Assembly: GCF_009762775.1 (NCBI RefSeq)
Contig: NZ_CP046401.1
Location: 1,736,001 to 1,800,000 of the forward strand
From: Maribellus comscasis
GTDB lineage: Bacteria > Bacteroidota > Bacteroidia > Bacteroidales > Prolixibacteraceae
Direction: 5' to 3'
DNA: 64,000 nt
The translations under genes were made by a program, and so were the position numbers. Below, piece by piece: positions 16,859 to 27,400 of this stretch; position 1 is the first letter of the stretch; the number at the start of each line of letters is the position of its first letter. The notes under the pieces were generated by a model. It was not told the DNA's origin and ran no database searches. It was given only the letters and a program-made list of their open reading frames with translations.

Positions 16859-19800
16859 ATGAAAAAACTTAAGATTTATTCTTTCTCTGCCAGTGGAAAA
16901 GGAAGAAAATTAATATTAATTATGAACCTAACGCTGATTGGCCTTCTGTTAGGATTTATGCAGGTTCTTGGGAATGATTTATATCCCGGAGAGTCAGAAA
17001 ACATGACCAGCACCCAATCCGGATTGGCTTTTGACCAACAAGCCGTTACGGGTAAAGTTACCGACGACAGCGGAGAGGCAGTGCCAGGTGCAACGATAAT
17101 TGAAAAGGGAACGTCTAACGGTACCGTTTCAGATTTCGACGGAAATTATTCAATAGTCCCTGAAACTGATTCCCCGGTTTTAGTATTTTCGTTTGTAGGT
17201 ATGATTTCCCAGGAAATTCAGGTAGGCGGACAAACTCAAATTAATGTAACAATGCAAGCCGACTACATTGGCATTGAAGAAGTTGTTGCCATTGGTTACG
17301 GTACGATGAAAAAAAGTGACTTAACGGGTTCTGTGTCCAGCGTAACACCCGAAAAACTGGTTGACAGGCCAGTTGTCAACGTTGGGCAAGCACTGCAAAA
17401 CAAAGTCGCAGGTGTTCAGGTAATCAGGCAAGCTGCCGGTGATCCGGGCGGCAGGCCTCAAATCCGAATCAGGGGTACAAACTCTATTAATTCCAGCAAT
17501 GATCCTCTGTTTGTAGTGGATGGAATTGTTGGTGTGCTAAATGCCTTGCAAAACCTCGATCCTGAAGATATTGAATCTATGGATATCTTAAAAGATGCTT
17601 CGGCTACTGCTATTTACGGTACACGTGGAGCAAACGGTGTTATTATCATAACAACCAAGCGTGGAACTACAGGCGATGTAACGGTCAACTATAATGGTTC
17701 AGTCTCAGTTGGTATCAAGACAAGATACAACTACGCAGTAGATGCCGACCAGTTTATGTACCTTTATGAACAGGCATTTAACAATACGCCTAAGTATGGA
17801 AACCTGGTATCAACAAAGGATTTTCGTGGCCCAAATGCAGCAGGATTATCATGGTCAGAGATGCCATGGCTGTTTGAACAAGTTGCTCAGGGTGCTTATT
17901 TACCAGGACTTGACTTTCAGGGTAACGATGGAAACTATTATAAACCAATATTTAACACAATCCTGGAAGATGAAGTTTTCAGAGACGCTTTTTCATATAA
18001 AAACCATGTTGAAATAAGCGGCGGGACGGAAAAAGGAAGATACTCTTTAACTTTAGGTAATAACAACGTGGAAGGGCTCTTGAAAGAATCATACAACAAC
18101 CGGTTGAATCTAAGAGCGACCATGGACGTTGAACTTTCCGAATGGCTCGATATGAGCGCCAACATAGCATATGCAAAAAGTAAACAGGACAGAATGAGTA
18201 GTGATATGATGCGAAATACTTCGGAATATTTTGCTATTCTGCCGGCATATCGGTATCCTAATGATCCTGAAATATATGGAGCTTATGCGGGAACATGGCC
18301 TACTGCCAGGGACTTTAATGTTGGTGAGAACCGGCCAGGTTCAACTTTTATGCTGGATCAGGAGGAAGGCTATTACAAGCAAGACGAATTTACCGGGGCC
18401 ATTGAACTAACTGCTCAAATTACACCCGACCTGACTTTTAGAACAAACTTCTCTGTAGACAACAGGAATCAAACGAGTAGATATTATGCCGGAGATTACC
18501 AGGGCAGACGTAATTCAGATGCGAGAGGTGAACATTGGTTATGGCAATATTGGCAAAGCGAAAACTATTTCAACTATAATAAAACAATAGGAGATCATCA
18601 AGTAACCGGTTTGATTGGGCTTTCATGGTCTGAAAATACATATGACTATGTATATGCACGTGCATATAAGTTCTCTTCAAATTTTTACCAATGGAATAAT
18701 TTAGGCGCCGGTAGTAATCCATCTTCAGTAGCCTCCAGCAATACCAGAGGTGCGTTAAACTCTTATTTTGCCCGTGCTACTTATAGCTACCTGGACAAAT
18801 ATATGTTAACAGCCACCGGGCGTGTCGACGGTTCATCAAAATTCGGAACAAACAACAAATATGCATTTTTCCCATCGGTTGGTCTTGCATGGAGAATCTC
18901 TCAGGAAGGTTTTTTAGCCGACAGCGAAACCATATCTAACCTTAAACTGCGTTTAAGCGCGGGACAAACCGGTAACCAGGAAGTTGGTAATTTTATAACA
19001 CAAACGTATATTAGCAGCACCAATGTTTTATTGGCAAATGGCCTCAATTCAGGCCTTTACCCAGGCTCTACAGGTAATGATGACCTAAAATGGGAAACAA
19101 CAACACAGTACGATGTCGGGGTAGATGTTGGGCTGATAAAAAACAGGATCAACTTCACTGTGGATTTCTATCACAAATTGACAACCGACATGTTATTTAA
19201 TCTTCCATTGCCTCAATCAACTACAACAGGTAGCGCATACGTAAACTTTGGTTCGGTTAAAAACACCGGTGTCGAGTTCACATTGAACACGGTCAATATC
19301 CAAAAAAGGGACTTGACATGGCAAACTCAATTTAACATATCAGCTAATAAAAACGAGATTACGGAACTCGGTCCTACAGGTGCCGACATTTACACGGATA
19401 CCGGAGCGGGTAACGGAACCAGCGTTTACAGAGTTGGAGAACCAATTGGATCATTTTTTGGATTGAACCGAATGGGAACCTGGGGCACAGACGAAGCAGT
19501 GGAAGCTGCCCGTTACGGAAGATTACCGGGAGACCTGAAATTTGAAGATGTTAATCAGGATGGTAAAATTGAGCTGCTGACTGACGGTGATGTAATTGGT
19601 CACTCATACCCGAAATTTTATGGTGGCCTGAACAATACATTTACTTATAAAAACTTTGATGCAAGTATCGACATTATGTTTGTAGGCGGAGTCGACAAAG
19701 CTATCGTGCATGAGTCTGCTGAAGACCGCCAGTTTGTAAATGGTATGATGAACGCAGTTTTGGATGGATGGCGTCCTGATCATCAGGAAACAATGATAGC

Positions 19801-20113
19801 CCAGGTTCGTGCCGGTAATGCTGGTGCACGTTACGATTCATACCCTGACACCCATATGATTTGGAACGCTGCCTACATTAGGGGGCAAAATGCTCAAATA
19901 GGTTATACCATTCCTGGAAACCTTGGCGGGATTGAGAGATTGAGAGTTTATGCCACTGCAGATAATTTCTTCTTGTGGACCGCAGTCGAACTTCCAGCTT
20001 ATGATCCTGAAGGTAGTGCTATACAGAAAATTAATACCAGGGTTCCAAATATTGATAAATATATGCATCCGGTTCCTACCACCTTCAGTTTGGGCGTTAA
20101 TGTCACTTTCTAA
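16859..20113 (+). CDS. SusC/RagA-type TonB-dependent transporter without STN domain (PUL B)
   Basis: This outer-membrane importer pairs with the following SusD. Like the other SusC proteins it has a leader of about 21 residues before an internal Met (LILIMNLT). After the signal region comes directly the carboxypeptidase-regulatory-like domain (AVTGKVTDDSGEAVPGATII, about residue 61), then IEEVVAIGYGTMKKSDLTGS and the plug with KDASATAIYGTRGANGVIII. The barrel ends LGVNVTF. No STN domain is present, which explains the shorter length (1084 aa) and matches the absence of an ECF/FecR pair next to it. Regulation must be through another route. SusD follows after 18 bp. Confidence 0.93.
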   Translation: MKKLKIYSFSASGKGRKLILIMNLTLIGLLLGFMQVLGNDLYPGESENMTSTQSGLAFDQQAVTGKVTDDSGEAVPGATIIEKGTSNGTVSDFDGNYSIVPETDSPVLVFSFVGMISQEIQVGGQTQINVTMQADYIGIEEVVAIGYGTMKKSDLTGSVSSVTPEKLVDRPVVNVGQALQNKVAGVQVIRQAAGDPGGRPQIRIRGTNSINSSNDPLFVVDGIVGVLNALQNLDPEDIESMDILKDASATAIYGTRGANGVIIITTKRGTTGDVTVNYNGSVSVGIKTRYNYAVDADQFMYLYEQAFNNTPKYGNLVSTKDFRGPNAAGLSWSEMPWLFEQVAQGAYLPGLDFQGNDGNYYKPIFNTILEDEVFRDAFSYKNHVEISGGTEKGRYSLTLGNNNVEGLLKESYNNRLNLRATMDVELSEWLDMSANIAYAKSKQDRMSSDMMRNTSEYFAILPAYRYPNDPEIYGAYAGTWPTARDFNVGENRPGSTFMLDQEEGYYKQDEFTGAIELTAQITPDLTFRTNFSVDNRNQTSRYYAGDYQGRRNSDARGEHWLWQYWQSENYFNYNKTIGDHQVTGLIGLSWSENTYDYVYARAYKFSSNFYQWNNLGAGSNPSSVASSNTRGALNSYFARATYSYLDKYMLTATGRVDGSSKFGTNNKYAFFPSVGLAWRISQEGFLADSETISNLKLRLSAGQTGNQEVGNFITQTYISSTNVLLANGLNSGLYPGSTGNDDLKWETTTQYDVGVDVGLIKNRINFTVDFYHKLTTDMLFNLPLPQSTTTGSAYVNFGSVKNTGVEFTLNTVNIQKRDLTWQTQFNISANKNEITELGPTGADIYTDTGAGNGTSVYRVGEPIGSFFGLNRMGTWGTDEAVEAARYGRLPGDLKFEDVNQDGKIELLTDGDVIGHSYPKFYGGLNNTFTYKNFDASIDIMFVGGVDKAIVHESAEDRQFVNGMMNAVLDGWRPDHQETMIAQVRAGNAGARYDSYPDTHMIWNAAYIRGQNAQIGYTIPGNLGGIERLRVYATADNFFLWTAVELPAYDPEGSAIQKINTRVPNIDKYMHPVPTTFSLGVNVTF

Positions 20114-20131
20114 TCTTAAAACTTTTATATT

Positions 20132-21751
20132 ATGAAATACAAATTAAAAAACGATATAGCATTAAGATTCACTATGCTTTTGGTGATTTTCTTGATAGCG
20201 CTTGGTGGTTGCACGGAATTTCTGGAAGAAGTGCCTACAGATGATCTAACCACTTCAGCAGATCTAACAAGTATAGAATATAAAGAACCTTTTACAATTG
20301 GACCTTATCGACGGTTGCAAAACTGGACCAGTGGTGCAGGAGACTGGGGAAATAATATTCCCTCTACAATGGAGTATCTCACTGGCGGCGCATACACAGA
20401 TGAGCCACACGTACAGTTCAATAAATATGCGACCAATCAGGTAACAGGTAGTTTACTCGATGTATACAATAATCCATGGTATTATTGGTATTCAGGTGTA
20501 CAAGACTGCAACCTCTCTATCCAGCAACTTCCTTTAATTGATATGAGTGAGTCAGAGCTTAATGAAGCTTTGGGAGAAGTACGTACCTTAAGAGCATTCT
20601 ATTATTTTTGTATTGTACGCTACTGGGGCGATGCTATTCTTGTAACAGAACCAATAACAGATGTGTGGGAAACAGAGTTGCCTCGTACCAGCTTAAAAAC
20701 AATTTATGATGAAGTAATTATTCCTGATCTCGAATTCGCAGTTCAAAATCTTTCGGCAGGCAGGTCGACTGATGGTCGCGTAACACAGGATGTCGCCCGG
20801 GCAATACTGGCAGATGTATATATGACCGTTGCCGGTTATCCGTACCAGGAAGTGGCTACCAATCCGGGTACTGACTGGTGCGGCACAGGGGCATGGTCAA
20901 TGACCGAATATCCGGTTGCAAGTGGTCTTGAATTCCTGCAAAAGGCACAAACACAACTTAACGCCCTGTATAATAATGTATATACATTGGGAACCTATGA
21001 TGATTTGCGCGATCCGGCTATGGACAATTTGGGGGAAGCAATATTTCAGGTGCAGTTTGATGCGCAACTCGGGGGAAATGGTCTCTTGCAACCATCTCTT
21101 CCTTTGTTAAGTGCGATTACCCCAAGTGAAGAAAACGGTACATTTACTCCATGGGTAGGATATTATAATTCCTATTCTGATGATGACTTGCGGAAACAGG
21201 AACGTCAGTTTTTCTTCACCTATGATTATTTATATTCCAATCCATCAGAGAGAGTTGATTTTGATGTTCCATATCTTTATAAGCAGTACGTTGAAGCAGC
21301 TGTTAAATCGACAGATGGTTCCGGTCTGAACTGGTCGCATTACCGTTATGGAGATATACTGTTAATGCTCACAGAAGTGAACTGGGCGTTAAAAGAATTA
21401 GGCCAGTCAGTATCTGACAACGACATCATAAAAGGAATTAACGAAATCAGGGAAAGAGCATTACTTCCTGCTTACACAGCAAGTGAGGTTGGTCTGAAAG
21501 AAATCTTAGCCGAAAGGGCATATGAGCTGATATTTGAAAATAAAATGCTCTGGGATCAGCGTCGTACGAGAAAATGCGTTGTATATGGCGATGGCGAAAT
21601 TTCAGCTATTCAGAATTTCGTTGGTCATCAGCCTGCAATTTTCAACTTTGCTTTTGCTCCAATGCATTTATTATCACCTATTCCTGGTAACGAAATTGCC
21701 AGAAACGGGTTATCGCAACAGAATAGTGGGTATTTGCCTACACAAAATTAA
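20132..21751 (+). CDS. SusD/RagB-type lipoprotein (PUL B)
   Basis: This surface lipoprotein partners the preceding SusC. The signal peptide ends in a lipobox (LIALGGC). SusD hallmarks are FLEEVPTDDLTT at the mature N-terminus, LGEVRTLRAFYYFCIVRYWGD in the TPR-like core and a C-terminal RAYELIFENKMLWDQRRTRK. The end (LLSPIPGNEIARNGLSQQNSGY) is the RagB-type tail. At 539 aa it is slightly longer than the other three. It is separated by 31 bp from a small lipoprotein gene. Confidence 0.92.
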   Translation: MKYKLKNDIALRFTMLLVIFLIALGGCTEFLEEVPTDDLTTSADLTSIEYKEPFTIGPYRRLQNWTSGAGDWGNNIPSTMEYLTGGAYTDEPHVQFNKYATNQVTGSLLDVYNNPWYYWYSGVQDCNLSIQQLPLIDMSESELNEALGEVRTLRAFYYFCIVRYWGDAILVTEPITDVWETELPRTSLKTIYDEVIIPDLEFAVQNLSAGRSTDGRVTQDVARAILADVYMTVAGYPYQEVATNPGTDWCGTGAWSMTEYPVASGLEFLQKAQTQLNALYNNVYTLGTYDDLRDPAMDNLGEAIFQVQFDAQLGGNGLLQPSLPLLSAITPSEENGTFTPWVGYYNSYSDDDLRKQERQFFFTYDYLYSNPSERVDFDVPYLYKQYVEAAVKSTDGSGLNWSHYRYGDILLMLTEVNWALKELGQSVSDNDIIKGINEIRERALLPAYTASEVGLKEILAERAYELIFENKMLWDQRRTRKCVVYGDGEISAIQNFVGHQPAIFNFAFAPMHLLSPIPGNEIARNGLSQQNSGYLPTQN

Positions 21752-21782
21752 ATTGCATTTAAAATTATTTAATTAGAAAAAT

Positions 21783-22235
21783 ATGAAAGCAAAAATTATT
21801 ATAACACTATCATTCATTGTCACAACGGCGTTAATGATAAGTTGTACGGACCAGCCTTATTATGACATACCCTACGATGAAAACGGAAATGTTTACATTA
21901 CCGAGATTTCAGAAGTCACCTGTGATGACGTTACAACCGCAGATGAATCTTTCACAATCAACTGCTATTTTCCTAATGCCAAATCAGGAGACGTAATGAC
22001 TTCAACGGTATTAAAACAACAGGTTCCTTCCTGGGATCCGGAAGGTGCGACGCAACTGCTGCCATTGTCGGGAAGTGAAAAAAGTATTACAGTTGGCAGC
22101 GACTTTAAAACAACTGTAACCTATACACGAACAGAGGCACAGCTTTTAGAAGCAGGTGATGCTATCACAGTGGTATTCTCAGGAAATACAGATTCAGGAA
22201 TTATTGAAATTACACTAAAGGAAGCCAGCGAATAA
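21783..22235 (+). CDS. Small lipoprotein of PUL B, candidate surface glycan-binding protein
   Basis: A 150-aa protein of unrecognised family. The N-terminus MKAKIIITLSFIVTTALMISC is a lipoprotein signal with Cys at about residue 21. The mature part has a polar linker (TDQPYYDIPYDENGNVY) followed by alternating strand-like segments, suggesting one beta-sandwich. Its place directly after susC and susD is where PULs usually encode a surface glycan-binding protein, but it is much smaller than the usual SusE/SGBP proteins. No catalytic motif is seen. It is the last gene before a strong intrinsic terminator. Confidence 0.7.
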   Translation: MKAKIIITLSFIVTTALMISCTDQPYYDIPYDENGNVYITEISEVTCDDVTTADESFTINCYFPNAKSGDVMTSTVLKQQVPSWDPEGATQLLPLSGSEKSITVGSDFKTTVTYTRTEAQLLEAGDAITVVFSGNTDSGIIEITLKEASE

Positions 22236-22263
22236 CAAAATTGTCTGAAATCCTTGATTAACA

Positions 22264-22294
22264 AAAGGCCATCTCGGGTGAGGTGGCCTTTTTT
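22264..22294 (+). terminator. Intrinsic terminator of PUL B
   Basis: A 12-bp stem (arms 22264-22275 and 22280-22291, AAAGGCCATCTC/GAGGTGGCCTTT with one G-U pair) closes on a GGGT tetraloop. A run of T follows. It lies 28 bp after the small lipoprotein gene. Confidence 0.9.
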
Positions 22295-22402
22295 GAAATC
22301 TCCAATGGATTACATCTAACACACAATCGTCTAAAAATGTGGACAAAAACCGACAGCTTTCTCAATTCACTGTCTAGTGTCACAATCTTAATCTGTCTCT
22401 CC

Positions 22403-22467
22403 GTCATTCTTAATTCATTTCGGAATCTGTTTCAAACAGAGAGATGCTGAAACAACTTCAGTATGAC
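22403..22467. repeat. REP-like interspersed palindromic repeat
   Basis: The segment begins GTCATTCT, ends AGTATGAC, and has an exact central palindrome CTGTTTCAAACAG at 22427-22439. Outer arms of about 26 nt pair at roughly 70 percent. The GTCAT...GATGCTGAA...ATGAC style is familiar as an intergenic repeat in Bacteroidota genomes; the long palindrome at 43544-43608 also begins with GTCATTC. It sits in the gap before the PUL C sigma gene. Confidence 0.6.
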
Positions 22468-22570
22468 ATTAGCTGCATTTTAATTACTCCGTGATATAAA
22501 CTTTAGTAACAAAACAAAATACACACAAAACATTTTCTTTTCGAAATACCTCATCACGTCAAAAAGAGTT

Positions 22571-22601
22571 CTTGTTAAATATTCGTCATTTGTTAATTTT
22601 G
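22571..22601 (+). promoter_or_regulatory. Housekeeping promoter of the PUL C ECF gene
   Basis: CTTG at 22571-22574, a 19-nt spacer and TAATTTTG at 22594-22601 closely match the Bacteroidota promoter TTTG-N19-TAnnTTTG. It lies inside the upstream-extended sigma frame and so supports translation from TTG 22620. Confidence 0.65.
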
Positions 22602-22619
22602 TTCAAAACTACTGCCCTA

Positions 22620-23204
22620 TTGAAAAGTGTTGAGAAAAATAGTGACAAACAGTTAATTTCAGAATTGAAGTCGGGTAACATTTTAGCATTCAATCAATTT
22701 TTTGAAATTTACAGTTCAAAACTGTTCTATTTTGCTAAAGGATACCTGAAATCAGTGGAAGAATCAGAAGAGTTGGTGCAGGAAGTATTTACAACTATCT
22801 GGGAAAAACGCGGGCAACTAAAAGAAGAGAGCTCGTTTAAAGCGTATATATTTACCATTGCTTTCAATATTATAAAAAAACATTTCAGAAAAAAGGCACA
22901 GTTTCGGAAATTTGCTGATAATGAATTATTAAAAGAGGCAACGATTGAAACCACCCAACAAATAGACTATAATTCGCTAAAAGATTACATTCTTGAGTTG
23001 ACAAAATCCCTTCCTGAAAAACGCCGTGAAGTTTTTATCAAAAGCAGATTTGAAGGACACAGCAATAAAGAAATAGCTGATGAACTGGGGCTTTCAAAAA
23101 AAACAATTGAAAATCACCTAAATCTTGCTTTAAAAGAAATCAGGAATAAAATGGGAAACAAAAAACTACCTGTTATCTTGTTTTTCTTTATGTTTATAAA
23201 ATAA
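22620..23204 (+). CDS. ECF RNA polymerase sigma factor (PUL C)
   Basis: This ECF sigma-70 factor presumably activates PUL C. Region 2 is seen as NQFFEIYSSKLFYFAKGYL and EESEELVQEVFTTIWEK. Region 4 is seen as LPEKRREVFIKSRFEGHSNKEIADELGLSKKTIENHL. The frame is open from TTG 22572, but a good promoter occupies 22571-22601, so TTG 22620 (KSVEKNSDKQLI...) is taken. The last residues (LPVILFFFMFIK) are strongly hydrophobic. The fecR gene follows after 88 bp. Confidence 0.88.
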   Translation: MKSVEKNSDKQLISELKSGNILAFNQFFEIYSSKLFYFAKGYLKSVEESEELVQEVFTTIWEKRGQLKEESSFKAYIFTIAFNIIKKHFRKKAQFRKFADNELLKEATIETTQQIDYNSLKDYILELTKSLPEKRREVFIKSRFEGHSNKEIADELGLSKKTIENHLNLALKEIRNKMGNKKLPVILFFFMFIK

Positions 23205-23292
23205 ATTCAGAGAAATATTCATTTTTTTCGAATTTGTTTGGGTGCAAAATTCCATTTGTGGATATTACCATTAACAACATCTTCAAAAATTG

Positions 23293-24291
23293 ATGAAAAA
23301 AAAAGAAATATCAGACCTGGAAATGTATTTTCAAAATAAAGAATCAAACAGCAGTTGGATTGAGTACCTTTTTGAAGATGAAAACAATGAGCCTGATTTA
23401 AAACAGCAGTTCAATAAAAAATGGAATGAAACTGTCAACAGGCCAACTCCTGAGATTGACTTAAAACATATTCTTTATAAAATTCATTTCGATATCAATA
23501 CCAAAGAAAAAGATACACAGATTTCAATGTCCAGACGTCTGTACAATCAAATCTCAAAAATTGCTGTAATACTATTGCTTCCGTTGCTGGGCTTAGGTAT
23601 TTTTCTAACAATAAAACAATGGAATGATACACCGCAGTTTTCTGAAATCATTGCCCCAAAAGGCGAAAAGGTTCAGTTTGTTTTACCTGACGGATCAACG
23701 GGTTACTTAAATTCGGGATCGTCACTAAAATATGCATCCTCTTTTCGGAAGAAAAGGCGCGTGGAATTAAACGGAGAAGGCTTTTTTAACGTGGAGCACG
23801 ATAAAAAAACATTTACAGTTCAGGTGCAAAATATGAAAGTAGAAGTTCACGGAACACGATTTAATGTGTGCGCATACGATGACGACTCCGACATTGTTAC
23901 CACACTCGAAGAAGGAAGTGTCTCAGTTGTCCGGGATGTGGATGGGGAAAAAATAAAAATTGCACCCGGACAGCAGGCTGTTTATAACAAATCAACCCAT
24001 GAAATAAAAGACAAAAAGGTAGATGTGGATCTCTATGTTTCGTGGAAAGACAATATGCTTAGATTTCAAAATGCTCCTTTTGCTGATGTGGTAAAAAAAA
24101 TGGAGCGCTGGTATGATGTAAAAATCGTGTTGGATGACAAACTAAAATACACCCAGCGTTACACGATGACTATAAAAACGGAGAGCCTTCGTGAAATGCT
24201 TAACCTGATGATTGTTACCACACCCATGAAATATGAAATCAAGGAAGACATTGTTTATATAACTTTTAAAAATTGTATGCCAATGAAATAA
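23293..24291 (+). CDS. FecR-family anti-sigma factor (PUL C)
   Basis: This is a membrane-spanning anti-sigma/sensor for the preceding ECF factor. One membrane helix is seen at about residues 90-110 (IAVILLLPLLGLGIFLTI). The periplasmic FecR domain has IAPKGEKVQFVLPDGSTGYLN, LNGEGFFNVEHD and VHGTRFNVCAYDDDS. The C-terminal DUF4974 region has MERWYDVKIVLDD. ATG 23293 is preferred over the TTG one codon earlier. Length (332 aa) is normal. A double hairpin separates it from susC. Confidence 0.9.
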   Translation: MKKKEISDLEMYFQNKESNSSWIEYLFEDENNEPDLKQQFNKKWNETVNRPTPEIDLKHILYKIHFDINTKEKDTQISMSRRLYNQISKIAVILLLPLLGLGIFLTIKQWNDTPQFSEIIAPKGEKVQFVLPDGSTGYLNSGSSLKYASSFRKKRRVELNGEGFFNVEHDKKTFTVQVQNMKVEVHGTRFNVCAYDDDSDIVTTLEEGSVSVVRDVDGEKIKIAPGQQAVYNKSTHEIKDKKVDVDLYVSWKDNMLRFQNAPFADVVKKMERWYDVKIVLDDKLKYTQRYTMTIKTESLREMLNLMIVTTPMKYEIKEDIVYITFKNCMPMK

Positions 24292-24310
24292 ATCTCTTAT
24301 GAAAAAAAGA

Positions 24311-24360
24311 AGGAAAGTGTTCCCGCACCTTCCTCCCGTTGTTCATGTTTCCGCATGAAC
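24311..24360 (+). terminator. Double hairpin between fecR and susC (PUL C)
   Basis: First stem: arms 24311-24319 and 24326-24334 (AGGAAAGTG/CACCTTCCT, eight of nine paired). Second stem: GTTCATG at 24341-24347 with CATGAAC at 24354-24360, perfect. No U tract follows. It occupies the same place as the hairpins before the susC genes of PULs A and D. Confidence 0.55.
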
Positions 24361-24411
24361 CTGAGATAATTTACCCCGAAAGGGAAAAGTATCACATAAC
24401 ATTACAAACTT

Positions 24412-27400
24412 ATGAAAAAAAAATTGATGTTTTACCCGTGCAGGCGGGCTAAAAACCTGTGCAAATTAGTTCGAATTATGAAACTAACGATAACACTAAT
24501 CCTGATGGCACTGATACAGGTGAATGCCTCGGTCTATTCTCAGACAAAGTTGCTGAACCTAAAGATTGAGAGAACCTCAATCGAATCAGTTTTAAAAGAA
24601 ATTGAGAACCAGAGTGAATTTTTCTTTTTATACAATACCCAACAAATTGATGTAGGCAAAAAAGTAGATATCGATGCAACAGACAAAACAATCGAGGATG
24701 TGTTGGAAACGGTACTAAAAGAAACCGGTATTCATTATTTAATAAAAGACCGACAGATTGTTTTATACAATGGCGACGTAAATTCACTAATCGATGCCAT
24801 TGAAAAATCAGAGATTATCGGACAACAACAAAACTCGGTTACAGGAACCGTGAAGGATAACTCGGGGCAACCTCTTCCCGGAGTAACCGTGGTGGTAAAA
24901 GGAACCACACAGGGTACGGTAACCGACGTTGAAGGCAAATATTCTATATCCCGGATACCGGAAGGGGCAACACTTCTTTTTTCATTTGTAGGAATGAAAA
25001 GCCAGGAGATCGCTGTCGGAAATCAAACAAAAATTGATGTTGTAATGCAGGCAGATGCAATAGGAATTGAGGAAGTGGTTGCCGTGGGTTACGGAACGAT
25101 GAAACGTTCTGACCTAACCGGTGCAGTTACTTCTGTAAAAGGAGAGCAGCTGGAAAGTACCCCGGCCAATACCTTTGTACAAACCCTGCAGGGCAGAGCT
25201 GCCGGAGTAGATATTAAGTCAGCTTCAAATGCACCCGGCGGCGGTATTCGTATAAGGATCAGGGGGTCGAACTCTATTAACGCATCCAGTGAACCACTTT
25301 ATGTGATAGACGGATTTCCTATTGATAATAATGATGTAACTCCCGACGGCGCGGGAAATAATGCCCTTCCTCAAAGTCCGCTTTCAACACTTAGTCCCAA
25401 TGAAATAGCCTCCGTCGAAATTTTAAAAGATGCTTCAGCCACAGCCATTTATGGCTCACGCGGGGCAAACGGAGTGGTACTAATCACAACCAAAAGAGGA
25501 CAGGTTGGAAAATCAAAAATAGATTTTGATTATTCGGTAAATGTAGCCACTGTAAGAAAAAAACTGGAACTGTGTAATGCTGAAGAACTGGCAACGCTTT
25601 CCAATGAATGGGCTGCCAACAATGATATGGACCCCATTTATGACGGAATCAATAAGCCTCTTCCTGAAGAGCTGGGAGAAGGAACAGACTGGCAGGATGC
25701 CATATTCAGAACAGCATTAACACACCGATACAATCTTTCTATCTCCGGGGGAACAGAAAATACAAAGTATCTGGTTTCAGGGGATTACCTTGATCAGGAT
25801 GGAATCATTATTGAATCCAACTTTAAACGTGCAGGTTTGAGGTTTAACCTGGATCAAAAAGTTAGTGATAAAATTAAAATCGGAATCAATGCAAATGCCA
25901 ACCACACGGTAAACGATGCGGTTCCTTCCGACGGCTCGGGTTATCAAAATGATTCGCCTCTTTGGAATGCATTAACCACTACACCGGTTATCCCAATAAA
26001 AGATGAGGAAGGAAATTATGTTCATAATCATGATGAAGCATTTAAAATTCTTGAAAACCCGGTTTCTATTGCTAAAACAAGAACCGACATTACCTACACC
26101 AACCGTATGCTTGGAAGCGCTTTTGCAGATTTCGAAATAATAAACGGATTGGTTTTTAAAGCTAATTTTGGAGCTGACTTAATTAATTCAAAACGTAATG
26201 TTTATATTCCCAATATAGCGGAAACACAGGCTTTGCCCAATGTTGGTGTAGCATCTATTGGCTCTGTTCAAAGTACCAATTGGTTGGCAGAATATACCCT
26301 GACGTATAAAAAGGAATTTGGAACCGCACACCGACTCACTGCGATGGCAGGATATACAGCACAATCAACAAAAATTGAAAATGTATTTAGCAGAACAGAT
26401 GATTTTTCAACCAATAAATTTGAATACAATAATTTAGGTGCCGGGTCAGATCCAAGGCCATCAACGAGCCATGCAACCGAAGCTGGCTTGCTTTCCTATA
26501 TCGGCAGAGTAAGTTATACGTATTTAGATAAATATATATTAACAGGGACGATTCGCCGGGACGGCTCTTCAAAATTTGGTACCGATAATAAATGGGGAAT
26601 ATTTCCATCCCTTGGTCTTGCCTGGAGAATGAGCGAAGAAAACTTTTTGAAAGGAGTCGAAATACTTAGCGATTTAAAATTAAGAAGCAGTTATGGCGTT
26701 ACCGGAAATCAGGATATAGGTTCGTACTCCTCTTTAGCTCTTTATAACACAGCCAGACCAATTATTGGGGGCGGCCCTGTTATTGGATTTTATCCAAACA
26801 GAATTCCCAACCCTGATTTGAAATGGGAAAAAACAACCCAGTTTAATATTGGTGCTGACGCTGTATTTTGGGATGGAAAATTCAATTTCTCAGCCGAATA
26901 CTATATCAAAACAACAAACGATCTTTTGCTTAATGTAACAATCCCTAATCAATCAGGTTATAGTAGCTCGGTACAAAACATTGGTGAAGTTGAGAATAAA
27001 GGGCTTGAATTTAGCTTAGGTTTTAATAACTCTTTCGGACAGATAGGCTGGAATTCATCTTTTAATATTTCCTTTAACAGAAATAAGGTCATTTCACTAC
27101 CGGAAGGTACAGAACGTTTGCTTTTTAATATTGGACGTGGCGAAGCTGCGTATGGTCGTTCCATAGTTATTCCAGGAGAACCTTTAGGTTCATTCTATGG
27201 CTACCATTTTATGGGAATATGGCAAACGGAAGAGGAAATTACAGAGGCAGGGAATACTGTTGGAGGTAAAAATCGTCCCGGATTACCCAGGTATGAGGAT
27301 TTAAACGGTGACGGATTTAGAGACAACGATGATGACAGAAAAATAGTGGGAGATCCAAATCCTGATTTTATTTATGGCTTTTCAAATGAATTTACATACA

